From NCBI GenBank assembly GCA_002050235.1, contig MWST01000031.1, positions 1 to 64,000 of the forward strand: a stretch of DNA of 64,000 nt, given 5' to 3'. How positions within the stretch are numbered: the first letter of the stretch is position 1; each line of letters opens with the position of its first letter. The stretch is from Polyangiaceae bacterium UTPRO1 (GTDB taxonomy: Bacteria > Desulfobacterota > Binatia > UTPRO1). This document shows, one piece after another, positions 17,870 to 26,328 of this stretch. The notes beneath the pieces are model-generated. The model was given only the letters and a program-made list of their open reading frames with translations, ran no database searches and was not told the origin of the DNA. Both the position numbers and the translations under genes were made by a program.

Positions 17870-20218
17870 ATGGACGTCGGGAGAGCTGGCCTGCTACTCG
17901 CTGTCGCCTGCGTGCTTACGACCCCGGCCGCAGGGACGGCCGCGCCGTTCTCCGGCAGGCAGATCAGGTGCATCGACGCGATCGGGAAACTCGGTCTGGA
18001 GTACGTTCGCGTGACGATGAAGCGGGCGCAGCGCTGCCGCGAAGCTGTCCTCGCGGGAGGGAGCTGTGCCGCTCCCGATCCCGCGGTCAGGGCCAGACTC
18101 GACCGGCGCATGCAGAGGACGTTTGCCAGGGTCTGCACCCTTCCCGAGCCCGGGCTTGCCGGCCTCGGGTTCCCTGGTCCGTGTCCGGACCCGAACCCCG
18201 GAGACGGCTTCACGGCGAACGATCTCGCCGCCTGCATCCGCGATAGCCACGAGGCGATCGTCGAGCAGATGCTGGAGCTGCAGTTCGAGGACGGGCGGAC
18301 CGGGCCGCTGCCGAAGGAAGCACTCGCTTGCCAACGCGAGGTCGCCAAGCAGAGCCTGGCATTCACGGGGTGCATGCTGAAGGCGGTCCAGAAGTGCCGC
18401 AACAAACGGTTGCAGGAAGCCTTGCCGAGCGTACCTCCGCATCTCTGCGCCTCCGACGATGTCAGGACCGCAGCGACGATCTCGCAATGCCGCGAGAAGC
18501 TCCATGACGGGATCGCCGCTGTGTGCAGCGACGCGACGATCGCGGGCCTCGCCGTGTGCACGCCGGACGCCGCGACCGTCGCTGCGGCTACATCCTGCCT
18601 CGCCGCCGCCTACGCGTCGCGCATCGACGGGGTGGCGATCGACGTGCCCCCCGACCTCATCGACTACGAGTACGCCGTGCGCGGCGGGCTTTGCGGCGAC
18701 GGCAAGGTCAACAACCTCGCCGAGGAGTGCGACGGCGCCGACGATAGCGCCTGTCCGGGACGCTGCGGCTCGGCGCTGACGCCCGATGGCTACTTCGCGT
18801 GTCTCTGCACGGACAAGCCGCGCGTGCGTGTCGTCGAGCACGCTGCGGCCGACACCGACAATGGCTGGACGGGCATCAGTGCCGATCAGGGAGTCGCCGA
18901 GGGCGGCGGCTACCTCGGGGATCTGTACGATTGCGACGAACACGGACTTTGCAATCTCGGGCCGAGCTGTTCGCTGCCGCCCCACTCATCGTGCGCAGTC
19001 CCGCTGTCGGCGGCCTCCGGCACCACCGGCAACCAGATCTGCGAGATCCTCGGACAAGGGACGTGCCGCAAAGAGCGGACGGCTACCGGACCGCACTGCT
19101 TCCAGGACGTGCAGAAGAAGTGCGACCCCAACCTGGTTGCAGACCCGGTGTGCAACGCGCCCGGAGATTTCTGTGCGACGACGCTGGTCGGCCCGCCGAA
19201 TCCGGTGGCGTCCGGCGGGGTGACCGTCTGCAACGTGACGGTGTGGAGCGAGGACGTAGTGGGGACCGTGAACCTCGCTACCGGCGAGTCCAGTGTGCGC
19301 GCGCCCCAGCGCTCGCGGACGTACAACCGTAGCGCCGGGTCGGCGAACAAGCCCTGCCCGGTCTGCGGCGGGTTCTGCGCCGTCAGCCGCGAGCGCTGCG
19401 AAGAGACTGCGGACTGCGGAGTGAACAAAGGTCCGTGCATAACCGCGCCGGTGTGCAGCGACGGCGCGAACGCCGGCAAGCCCTGCCGGACGACGCCGCC
19501 TTTCGCCGGCACGAGTGAGTTCTTCGGGACGACGAGCGTCGATTGTCTGCCGGCGCCGTCGGCGCAGATCACCTCCCCGGCCGGGCTCGACCTCTACGTG
19601 ACGACGCGCAGCACCGGACCGTTGAGCATGGAACCGACGCTCCCGTGCACGGCGAGCGGGTTCAGCGGCAACGTCTGCCACGGCGGTACCAACGAGGGCC
19701 GCGCGTGCGCAGAGGCGGGCGATTGCCCGCAGGGGCGCTGCGGGCCGCAGTGCTTCTGCGCCGGTCAGTTGCGGCCAAATGCCTGCGATCCGGCCTGCGT
19801 CGGCGGTTCCCAGGATGCACTGGAGTGCCACGACGATGCCGATTGTCCAGGGGGATTCTGCCATCCCGGCGATTGTCGCGTCGACGTGGACGACCACGGC
19901 TCGATACAGGAGGGGGTGTGCACCGCCGGACCCGTGGACGCCTGGTGCTCGCTCACCACCTATCGCCCGTGTACGTCGAACGCCGAATGCGCGCCGCCAG
20001 CGTGTCCCTACTGCCAGGCCGGAGAGTCATGCCTCGCAAAGAAGCGCGCCTGCTTCGTCAACAGCGGTATCGTACGCCAGGGCACGCCACGGACGCCGGA
20101 GGGCGCGAGCGTCGGTATCTATTGCATCGCCGGCGACAACGCGGCGACGAACACCGTCGCCGGTTTCCCCGGGCCGGCCGCGTTCACCCAGCCCGAGCTG
20201 CAGCTGACGGTGCCCTGA
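17870..20218 (+). CDS. Large secreted Cys-rich protein of unknown function
   Basis: The protein has 782 residues from the ATG at 17870, after GGAAAGGAGTGGAG. A signal peptide (GLLLAVACVLTTPAAGTAA) is followed by a helical Cys-paired region (about 30-270), then GDGKVNNLAEECDGADD, a calcium-loop-like or Cys-module segment. From about residue 320 the rest is rich in Cys with repeated C-x5-C-x5-C style modules, some reading GxxCxxxxDCPxGxC (ECHDDADCPGGFC). The C-terminus (about 750-782) matches the fragment at 1-192. It must be exported and probably disulfide-bonded. It has no catalytic motif that I recognise. It converges on the P450 gene. Confidence 0.7.
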   Translation: MDVGRAGLLLAVACVLTTPAAGTAAPFSGRQIRCIDAIGKLGLEYVRVTMKRAQRCREAVLAGGSCAAPDPAVRARLDRRMQRTFARVCTLPEPGLAGLGFPGPCPDPNPGDGFTANDLAACIRDSHEAIVEQMLELQFEDGRTGPLPKEALACQREVAKQSLAFTGCMLKAVQKCRNKRLQEALPSVPPHLCASDDVRTAATISQCREKLHDGIAAVCSDATIAGLAVCTPDAATVAAATSCLAAAYASRIDGVAIDVPPDLIDYEYAVRGGLCGDGKVNNLAEECDGADDSACPGRCGSALTPDGYFACLCTDKPRVRVVEHAAADTDNGWTGISADQGVAEGGGYLGDLYDCDEHGLCNLGPSCSLPPHSSCAVPLSAASGTTGNQICEILGQGTCRKERTATGPHCFQDVQKKCDPNLVADPVCNAPGDFCATTLVGPPNPVASGGVTVCNVTVWSEDVVGTVNLATGESSVRAPQRSRTYNRSAGSANKPCPVCGGFCAVSRERCEETADCGVNKGPCITAPVCSDGANAGKPCRTTPPFAGTSEFFGTTSVDCLPAPSAQITSPAGLDLYVTTRSTGPLSMEPTLPCTASGFSGNVCHGGTNEGRACAEAGDCPQGRCGPQCFCAGQLRPNACDPACVGGSQDALECHDDADCPGGFCHPGDCRVDVDDHGSIQEGVCTAGPVDAWCSLTTYRPCTSNAECAPPACPYCQAGESCLAKKRACFVNSGIVRQGTPRTPEGASVGIYCIAGDNAATNTVAGFPGPAAFTQPELQLTVP

Positions 20219-20237
20219 GCCGCAGCGACTGCGCCGG

Positions 20238-21476
20238 TCAGGTCGCCGGCGTGAAGGTCACCGGCATGCTCGTGAAAGAGCGCACCAACAGCGACGGCTG
20301 TATCGTCGGCGGCCCGTCCGCGTAGGCGATGTCGGGCATGCGCTTCAGGATCTCCTCGAGCATGACGCGGATCTCCATCCGTGCCAGGTTGGCTCCGAGG
20401 CAGAAGTGGTTGCCGATGCCGAAGCCGACGTGCGGGTTCGGATCACGGTCGACCTTGAACGTTTCCGGGTCCTCGAAGACGTCCTCGTCGCGGTTCGCCG
20501 AGGGATACATGAGGAGGATCTTCTGGCCTTTGGCGATGGCGCGGCCGCCGAGCTCGGTATCCCGTGTCGCCGTGCGGGCGAAGTTCTGCACCGGCGAGAC
20601 GTGGCGGACGATCTCCTCGACGGCCCGCGGTATCAACGTCGGATCGTCGATCAGCTTCTGCTTCTCGCCGGGATTCTCGATGAGCTGACTCATGCCGCCG
20701 GTAAGGGCGTTGCGGGTGGTTTCGTTGCCGGCGACGAGCAGCGTCACGAGGAACATCGTGAGCTCGTCCTTGGCCATCGTCGCGGCCTCCGCCGACGGCA
20801 GTTTGGCGGCATCGCGGACGTCGGCTTCACCAAGAAGCCCGTTGTCGCGGGCGTGCACGAGGACGCTGACGAGGTCGTCCCGGGGGTCGCAGCGGCGCGC
20901 TTCGATCGTATCCTCGATGTACGCCACGTACTCGGCGAAGGCGTTTGCTGCCTTTTCCATGGTCGCGAGGTCGTCGTATTTGCCGTCGCTCGCGATCATG
21001 GTGTCCGACCAGTGGTGGAGCTTGCCGCGGTCGGTCTTGGGGATGCCGATCAGCTCGGCGATCACCTCGATCGGCATGGGCACGGCGATGTCGCGGACGA
21101 AGTCGCACCGGCCCTCGGGGGCTAGGGCGTCGAGCGTCGCGATCGTGAAGGCGCGGAAGCGATCGGTGATCTCGGCGACGCGCCGCGGCTTGAATCCCCG
21201 GTTGATCAGGTTGCGCAGCTGTCCGTGGCGCGGCTCGTCCATGTCGAGGATGGAGAGCTTGGTGGGCATGTTGGGACGCGTGCCCTCGCCGCAGCAGAAG
21301 ATCTCGTGGTTCTTGGATGCATGCACGACGTCCGCGTGCCTGGAGACTGCCCAGATGGCGTTCTTGGCATCCCAGTGCACGGGATCGTTGCGCCGCAGCC
21401 AGCGGAAGCGCTCGTAGGCGCCGGGGCCCCAGGTCCGGACGTCGAGGATGTCGATATCGCTGTACATGTCGGTCAC
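20238..21476 (-). CDS. Cytochrome P450, CYP125/CYP142-like
   Basis: The protein has 412 residues. The I-helix motif is AGNETTRNA (near 243), the K-helix EEIVR, and the heme loop FGIGNHFCLGANLAR with the proximal Cys at about 359. The layout, the MDEPRHGQLRNLINRGF segment and the end SMPVTFTP resemble CYP142 and CYP125, which oxidise the cholesterol C26 methyl group. The GTG start overlaps the TGA of the upstream TetR gene (GTGA), with an in-frame ATG three codons on. Its likely electron donor is the FdxD-like ferredoxin about 32 kb away. Class I P450 is certain; sterol-26 oxidation is inferred from similarity and neighbourhood. Confidence 0.85.
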   Translation of the reverse strand: MTDMYSDIDILDVRTWGPGAYERFRWLRRNDPVHWDAKNAIWAVSRHADVVHASKNHEIFCCGEGTRPNMPTKLSILDMDEPRHGQLRNLINRGFKPRRVAEITDRFRAFTIATLDALAPEGRCDFVRDIAVPMPIEVIAELIGIPKTDRGKLHHWSDTMIASDGKYDDLATMEKAANAFAEYVAYIEDTIEARRCDPRDDLVSVLVHARDNGLLGEADVRDAAKLPSAEAATMAKDELTMFLVTLLVAGNETTRNALTGGMSQLIENPGEKQKLIDDPTLIPRAVEEIVRHVSPVQNFARTATRDTELGGRAIAKGQKILLMYPSANRDEDVFEDPETFKVDRDPNPHVGFGIGNHFCLGANLARMEIRVMLEEILKRMPDIAYADGPPTIQPSLLVRSFTSMPVTFTPAT

Positions 21477-22123
21477 CGAGTGGCGGCTCGGCGTGAACGC
21501 GCGGTCCGCGGGCGAATGGCCTCGCCGATGAAGACCGCCGCTTGCCGAAGCCGGCGTTCGAGAGGGTAGTCGGGATCGTTCATCCAGTTGATGAACGGTG
21601 CATTCAGGGCGCCCAAGACCATCTCGGCCAGGAAGGCGGCGTCGAGATCGGTGCGGACCTCGCCGCGGCGCTGGCCGTCACGCAACGTCCTAGTGATAGG
21701 CGCGAAGATCCGCTCCAGGTACGGCGGCGCCTCGCCGGGCCGGCCACGGGTGCGCATCAGCTCCAGGACCAGATCGCGGGCGACGCCGCGCGCCGCCGCG
21801 GCGTTGTGCGCGGCGCGCTCGGCGAAATCGACGATCCGGTCTTGCGCTGTACCGGGACGCAGCAGGTGTTGCTGGATGAGCGCCTGGAGATGGTCGAAGA
21901 CCTCGGTCGTCATCTCACCGAGGAGCGCGTGTTTGCTCTGGAAGTGATTGAAGAAGGTCGCCGGTGCTATATCCGCCGCCGCCGCGATCTGTTCGACGGT
22001 CGTCGCCTCGAATCCGCGCGCCAGGAAAAGTTTCTGTGCCTTCTGATAGATGCGCGAACGCAGCTCGCGCTTTTTTCGCGCGCGGCGGCCTTCGGGAGAG
22101 ACCTGGGCGACAGCGGTACGCAT
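21473..22123 (-). CDS. TetR/AcrR family transcriptional regulator
   Basis: The protein has 216 residues with a basic N-terminus (RRARKKRELRSRI). The TetR DNA-binding domain (about 22-68) reads AQKLFLARGFEATTVEQIA then AAADIAPATFFNHFQSK, with recognition-helix residues APATFFNHF. The helical ligand domain ends FINWMNDPDYPLERRL, typical of the group. The recognition helix does not match KstR or KstR2. Its stop overlaps the P450 start (GTGA), so it and the P450 are co-translated. A palindrome covers its own promoter, implying autoregulation. An acyl-CoA or steroid ligand is plausible. Confidence 0.9.
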   Translation of the reverse strand: MRTAVAQVSPEGRRARKKRELRSRIYQKAQKLFLARGFEATTVEQIAAAADIAPATFFNHFQSKHALLGEMTTEVFDHLQALIQQHLLRPGTAQDRIVDFAERAAHNAAAARGVARDLVLELMRTRGRPGEAPPYLERIFAPITRTLRDGQRRGEVRTDLDAAFLAEMVLGALNAPFINWMNDPDYPLERRLRQAAVFIGEAIRPRTARSRRAATR

Positions 22124-22133
22124 GCAATGGATG

Positions 22134-22161
22134 GAGACGACTTCAAGCTTAGAGCCGTCTC
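22134..22161. promoter_or_regulatory. Palindromic operator over the TetR promoter
   Basis: A 28-base inverted repeat centred on AAGCTT (22145-22150); arms match at 11 of 14 positions (outer GAGACG / CGTCTC). It overlaps a proposed minus-strand -10 TAAGCT (22151-22146), whose -35 TTGACC (22175-22170) lies 18 bases upstream. The palindrome ends 11 bases before the TetR ATG. This is the normal arrangement for an autoregulated TetR repressor that also controls the coupled P450. Confidence 0.6.
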
Positions 22162-22254
22162 TACGTTGGGGTCAAGCGAAGTCTTGGCGGGGCGGCAAGC
22201 CGCGACCGCTGTCGTCGCCGGTTGCGGGCTGCGCGGCGCTGCCGGCGGCCGGCT

Positions 22255-23040
22255 CTAGGGGTGCTGGCTGCTCACCGACACGATCTCCCCGGTCATGTAG
22301 GTCGAGTAATCGCTGGCGAGGAACACGATCACGTTCGCGACCTCCCACGGCTCGGCGGCGCGGCCGAAGGCCTCGCGGGTCTCGAGCTCGTCGAGGAGGT
22401 CCTGCGGTGCGCTCTTCTGCAGGAAGGGGTGCAGGGCCAGGCTCGGTGCCACGGCGTTCACGCGCACCCCCGCCGGCGCCGCCTCGATGGCGGCGCAGCG
22501 GGTGAGCGCCATCACGCCCGCCTTGGCGGCGGCGTAGTGTGCTTGTCCCGCCTGAGCCCGCCAACCGAGCACGCTGGCGTTGTTGACGATGACCCCGGAG
22601 CGCCGCGGCAGCATGTGGCGAAGAGCGGCGCGGGTGCAGCGAAACGTGGAGGTCAGGGTCACGTCGAGGACCTTCCGCCACTGCTCGTCGCTCATGTCGA
22701 CGAGGGCCACCGTGCCGCCGAGCCCGGCGTTGTTGACGAGGACGTCGAGCTGTCCCGTCTCGGCGATGGCGACGGCGAACATGCGCTCGATCTGCGCCTC
22801 GACGGTGACGTCGCATACTACCGTCGTCGGGCGCCGACCCATGATCGGCGCCAGTTGCTCCGCCGCCTCGCCGAGACGGCGCTCGTGCTGGTCGCTGAGG
22901 ACGACGACGGCGCCTTCCTCGGCGCAGCGCTTGGCGGTCGCGAACCCGATCCCGGTGCCGGCGGCCGCCGTCACCAGCACCGACTTGCCGGCGAGAAGGG
23001 CGTGGCCGGGCGGGCAGGGGGGTGCGGTGCGAGCGGGCAT
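22255..23040 (-). CDS. ipdF: IpdF-like short-chain dehydrogenase (HIP pathway)
   Basis: The protein has 261 residues. VLVTAAAGTGIGFATAKRCAEEGA, LSDQHERRLGE, NNAGLGGTVALVDMSDEQW, VIVNNASVLGWRAQ, AHYAAAKAGVMALTRC and the end FLASDYSTYMTGEIVSVSSQ closely follow M. tuberculosis Rv3559c (IpdF). IpdF acts on the 5-hydroxy/5-oxo group of HIP-CoA, the C/D-ring intermediate. The catalytic Ser-Tyr-x3-Lys is intact. It lies three bases downstream of the FadE30-like gene and in turn of the IpdC-like gene, a tight operon. Function by orthology is likely. Confidence 0.85.
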   Translation of the reverse strand: MPARTAPPCPPGHALLAGKSVLVTAAAGTGIGFATAKRCAEEGAVVVLSDQHERRLGEAAEQLAPIMGRRPTTVVCDVTVEAQIERMFAVAIAETGQLDVLVNNAGLGGTVALVDMSDEQWRKVLDVTLTSTFRCTRAALRHMLPRRSGVIVNNASVLGWRAQAGQAHYAAAKAGVMALTRCAAIEAAPAGVRVNAVAPSLALHPFLQKSAPQDLLDELETREAFGRAAEPWEVANVIVFLASDYSTYMTGEIVSVSSQHP

Positions 23041-23043
23041 GTA

Positions 23044-24249
23044 CTATCCCTTTCCTGCGGCGCCCGGCTCGCGCGGCATGCCGAGGGCGCGCTCGGCGAT
23101 GATGTTGCGCTGGATCTGGTTCGTCCCGGCGTAGATCGTGTCGGCTCTGGTCCAGAGGAACAGGCGCTGCAGCTCGTCGATCTCGTAGTCGTCGATGGCG
23201 CCGCTGGTCCGGATCTCTCCCCGCGCACCGAGGACGTCCATGGCGAGCTTCCCGAGGTCGCGGTGCCAGGTCGCCCAGTAGAGCTTCGTCACCAGGGCCT
23301 CCCGGCTGAGCGCTGCGCCGCCCGCGGCGGCGGTGAGGATGCGGAGGGCGTTGTAGCGCATGATCTTGAGTCCGATCCAGGCGTCGGCGAGGCGCTGGCG
23401 GATGACCGGATCCTTCGCTGCGCCGTTGGCCTTGGCGGCGGCGATGACCTGGTCGAGCTCGCCCGCGAACATCATCTGCTGGCCGAGGGTCGAGGCGCCG
23501 CGCTCGAAGGCGAGCGTTCCCATGGCCACCTGCCAGCCGCCGTGAACGGCGCCGACGACGTTCGCGACGTCGGTGCGGGCGCCGTCGAAGAAGACCTCGC
23601 AGAACTCGGCGGTCCCGGTGATCTGCCGGATCGGTCGGACCTCCACTCCCGGCTGTTGCATCGGCACCAGCAGATAGCTGATGCCGCGGTGCTTCGCCGC
23701 CGTCGGATCGGTGCGGCAGAGGACGAAGCACCAGTCGGAGATCGTCGCCAGCGACGTCCACACCTTCTGCCCGGTGACGACCCATTGCTCGCCGTCGCGC
23801 TCGGCGCGGCATTGGACGTTGCCGAGGTCGGAGCCGGCGTTCGGCTCGGAGTAGCCCTGGCACCAGAGCTCGTCGGTGCGGACGATCGGCGGCAGGAAGC
23901 GGCGCTGCTGCTCGGCGGTGCCGAAGGCGATGAGCGTCGGTCCGAGGAGCGTCTCGCCGATGTGGCCGAGGCGCCCGGGCGCCCGGGCGCGGGCGTACTC
24001 CTCGTTGAAGATGACTTCCTGGCTGAGCTCGAGGCCGCGGCCGCCGAAGGCCTGCGGCCAGCCGACGCAGGTCCAGCCGCCGGCCGCTAGGCGTCGCTCC
24101 CAAGCGCGCCGCAGCTCGACGGCGCCTGCGAGGTCGCCGGAGCCGCCGCGGCCGCGCAGCTCAGCGAACTCGCCGACCAGGTTCTCCTCGAGCCAGGTGC
24201 GCACCTCGTCGCGGAACGCCTCGTCGGCGGCGGAGAAGCGGGCGTCCAT
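23044..24249 (-). CDS. fadE30: FadE30-like acyl-CoA dehydrogenase (HIP pathway)
   Basis: The protein has 401 residues. WPQAFGGRGLELSQEVIFNEEYARA, ETLLGPTLIAFGTAEQQRRFLP, ELWCQGYSEPNAGSDLGNV, GQKVWTSLA and the C-terminal RADTIYAGTNQIQRNIIAERALG track M. tuberculosis FadE30 almost throughout. FadE30 dehydrogenates 5-hydroxy-HIP-CoA. FAD and substrate-binding motifs (SEPNAGSD, GTNQIQRN) are intact. The start lies one base after the TGA of the IpdC-like gene, indicating translational coupling. Confidence 0.85.
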   Translation of the reverse strand: MDARFSAADEAFRDEVRTWLEENLVGEFAELRGRGGSGDLAGAVELRRAWERRLAAGGWTCVGWPQAFGGRGLELSQEVIFNEEYARARAPGRLGHIGETLLGPTLIAFGTAEQQRRFLPPIVRTDELWCQGYSEPNAGSDLGNVQCRAERDGEQWVVTGQKVWTSLATISDWCFVLCRTDPTAAKHRGISYLLVPMQQPGVEVRPIRQITGTAEFCEVFFDGARTDVANVVGAVHGGWQVAMGTLAFERGASTLGQQMMFAGELDQVIAAAKANGAAKDPVIRQRLADAWIGLKIMRYNALRILTAAAGGAALSREALVTKLYWATWHRDLGKLAMDVLGARGEIRTSGAIDDYEIDELQRLFLWTRADTIYAGTNQIQRNIIAERALGMPREPGAAGKG

Positions 24250-24250
24250 G

Positions 24251-25348
24251 TCAGGCGCGCTCCCGGCGCGGCACCGTAGTCGCGGCCTCGCCGCCGAGGC
24301 GCTGCAGCGTCTCCTCGGCTTCGTGCATGATCTCGGCGACGAGGTCGGCGACGGTCGGCAGCTCGTCGATGACGCCGACGACCTGCCCGGTCGGCAGGAT
24401 GCCGACTTCGAGCCTGCCGTCGACCATGCTGGCGCGCGTCAGCATCGGCGCGTTCGCTGCCATCGCCAGCTGCGACCATGTGAGCTCGCGGCTCTTTCGC
24501 ATCGCCAGTCCCTCTTTCAGGAAATCGACGAGCGAAGTCTTGGTCAGGCGACGGAAGCCGAGGGCGTTGGCGAGCGCGCGCGGCAAGCGCAGCAGCGGGT
24601 TGGCGCGCTCTAGGCGGTCGATGAGCGGCGTGCGGATCACGCGCTGCGGGGCGCCGTCGATCGCGTGCGTGACCACCGTGTCGGTGAGGGTCGCCTTCAG
24701 GTAGCGAGCCTTGATGCGGTCGGGCACCGGACATTCCTTGGTGAGCAGGAAGCGCGTGCCCATGGCGATGCCGGCGGCGCCGTAGGCGAGCGCCGCGACC
24801 AGGCCGCGGCCGCTGTTGAAGCCGCCGGCGCCGAGCACCGGAATAGCGACGGCGCGGCAGGCGGCGGGGAGCAGCAGGGAGGTCGGGATCGGCCCCGTAT
24901 GGCCGCCGCCCTCGTGCCCCTGGGCGATCACGGCGTCGACGCCCCACTCGGCCATCTTCGCCGCGTGCCGGGGAGCTCCGATCGTCGGCATGGCGAGCAC
25001 GCCGCCGTCCTGGAGCCGCTTGATGAGGTCGCGGTTCGGCGGTCCGGCGAAACTGGCGACGGCGACGCGGCGGCGGATCACGAGATCGGCGGTCTGCTCT
25101 ACGCCCTGCTGATCGGCGCGCATGTTGACGCCGAAGGGCGCGTCGGTGTGCTCGCGGACGGTGGCGATCGCGGCGTCGAGCTCGGCGAGCGTCATGGTGA
25201 CTCCGGCCAGGATGCCGCAGCCGCCGGCGGCGCTCGTCGCCGCGGTGAGTCGCGCGCTCGAGACCCAGCCCATGCCCGTCTGCACGAGCGGATAGCGCAC
25301 GCCGGAGAGCTCGCAGAAACGCGTGCGCAAGGCGGGATGCGAGACCAT
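24251..25348 (-). CDS. ipdC: IpdC-like NMO/2-nitropropane dioxygenase-family flavoprotein
   Basis: The protein has 365 residues from the ATG at 25348. RYPLVQTGMGWVSSARL, GGCGILAGVTMTLAELD, AQGHEGGGHTGPIPTSLLLP and YGAAGIAMGTRFLLT are the FMN-binding features of the nitronate monooxygenase fold. The order and the end ELTWSQLAMAANAPML match mycobacterial IpdC (Rv3553), which acts on 5-OH-HIP-CoA early in C/D-ring degradation. It is first gene of the ipdC-fadE30-ipdF operon and divergent from the Rv3538-type hydratase, with 88 bases between starts. Confidence 0.85.
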   Translation of the reverse strand: MVSHPALRTRFCELSGVRYPLVQTGMGWVSSARLTAATSAAGGCGILAGVTMTLAELDAAIATVREHTDAPFGVNMRADQQGVEQTADLVIRRRVAVASFAGPPNRDLIKRLQDGGVLAMPTIGAPRHAAKMAEWGVDAVIAQGHEGGGHTGPIPTSLLLPAACRAVAIPVLGAGGFNSGRGLVAALAYGAAGIAMGTRFLLTKECPVPDRIKARYLKATLTDTVVTHAIDGAPQRVIRTPLIDRLERANPLLRLPRALANALGFRRLTKTSLVDFLKEGLAMRKSRELTWSQLAMAANAPMLTRASMVDGRLEVGILPTGQVVGVIDELPTVADLVAEIMHEAEETLQRLGGEAATTVPRRERA

Positions 25349-25436
25349 TGCGTCGGAGGTAGCAAAGGACCATCGGCTGCGCAAAGCACGGGCGCGCTTG
25401 TGCGCGGCCGGCGTTTCGTATTACTCAGCCGGCCCT

Positions 25437-26294
25437 ATGCCGATCGATCGCGCGAAAGCCATGGCCGCTACGTTCCCCACGGGTACGGCGTCGTGGGGCA
25501 ACGACGACGTCATCCTCTACCACCTCGGCATCGGCGCCGGTGTGCCGCCGACGGCTGCGAACGAGCTCGCGTACACCTACGAGAAGAACCTCAAGGTTCT
25601 GCCCTCGTTCGCGGTGGTGGTGAAGTTCCACCCGGCGGCCGACATCCTCAACATGCCCGGGCTGGAGTTCAACCCGTTCATGCTCCTGCACGGCGAGCAG
25701 GACGTCGAGATCCATGCACCGTTGCCGCCGTCCGCCGCCGGCGTAACCGGTCAGATGCGGATCGCCGACGTCTACGACAAGGGCAAGGGCGCCGTCGCCA
25801 TTCTCGAGATCAGCGCCAAGGATGCGAACGGCGCGCCGCTGTTCACGAATCGTATGGCGCTCTTTCTCCGCGGCGAGGGTGGCTTCGGCGGTCCTCCTGG
25901 ACCGAAGACCGGCAACGTCGCGCCACAGCGCCCCCCGGATGGCGTGATCGAGTCGCAGAGCTTCCCGCAGCAGGCGCTCCTCTATCGCCTGAACGGCGAC
26001 AAGAACCCGCTGCACGCCGACCCGGATTTCGCGGCCATGGGAGGGTTCGACCGCCCGATCATCCACGGCCTCTGCTCCTACGGCATCACCCTGAAGGCGA
26101 TCGTCGACCGCGTGCTCGACGGCGACGTGACCAAGGTGGGGAGGTATCAGGCACGCTTCGCGGGCGTCGCCTTCCCGGGCGAGACCTACGTCACCTCGTA
26201 CTGGAAGGAGGGCGGCACGATCCTCCTGGAATGCAAGGCGAAGGAGCGGGACGCGCTGGTGATCTCGAACGCGGCGGTGACGCTCCGAACCTGA
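25437..26294 (+). CDS. Two-domain MaoC enoyl-CoA hydratase, Rv3538/Hsd4B-like
   Basis: The protein has 285 residues. The start MPIDRAKAM, the DVILYHLGIGAG segment, FADVYDKGKGAV-like IADVYDKGKGAVAI, RGEGGFGG, and the hydratase-2 motif YRLNGDKNPLHADPDFA (catalytic Asp and His) followed by GFDRPIIHGLCSYGITLKAIVD agree closely with Rv3538, the (R)-specific enoyl-CoA hydratase assigned to cholesterol side-chain breakdown. The N-terminal hot-dog is the non-catalytic half. Its promoter probably lies in the gap shared with ipdC. An SDR follows after 34 bases and may be co-transcribed. Confidence 0.85.
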   Translation: MPIDRAKAMAATFPTGTASWGNDDVILYHLGIGAGVPPTAANELAYTYEKNLKVLPSFAVVVKFHPAADILNMPGLEFNPFMLLHGEQDVEIHAPLPPSAAGVTGQMRIADVYDKGKGAVAILEISAKDANGAPLFTNRMALFLRGEGGFGGPPGPKTGNVAPQRPPDGVIESQSFPQQALLYRLNGDKNPLHADPDFAAMGGFDRPIIHGLCSYGITLKAIVDRVLDGDVTKVGRYQARFAGVAFPGETYVTSYWKEGGTILLECKAKERDALVISNAAVTLRT

Positions 26295-26328
26295 CGGCTG
26301 CGGGCGCGCCGACAGCGGCGAGCGAAGG

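Noticed and set aside
21473-22123. Calling the TetR protein KstR or KstR2
   Set aside because: Its recognition helix (APATFFNHF) differs from both remembered sequences, and its own palindrome lacks the AACnnGTT core.
22172-24103. 643-codon minus-strand frame overlapping ipdF and fadE30
   Set aside because: Out-of-frame shadow of the two real genes; the translation is Arg-rich with no motif.
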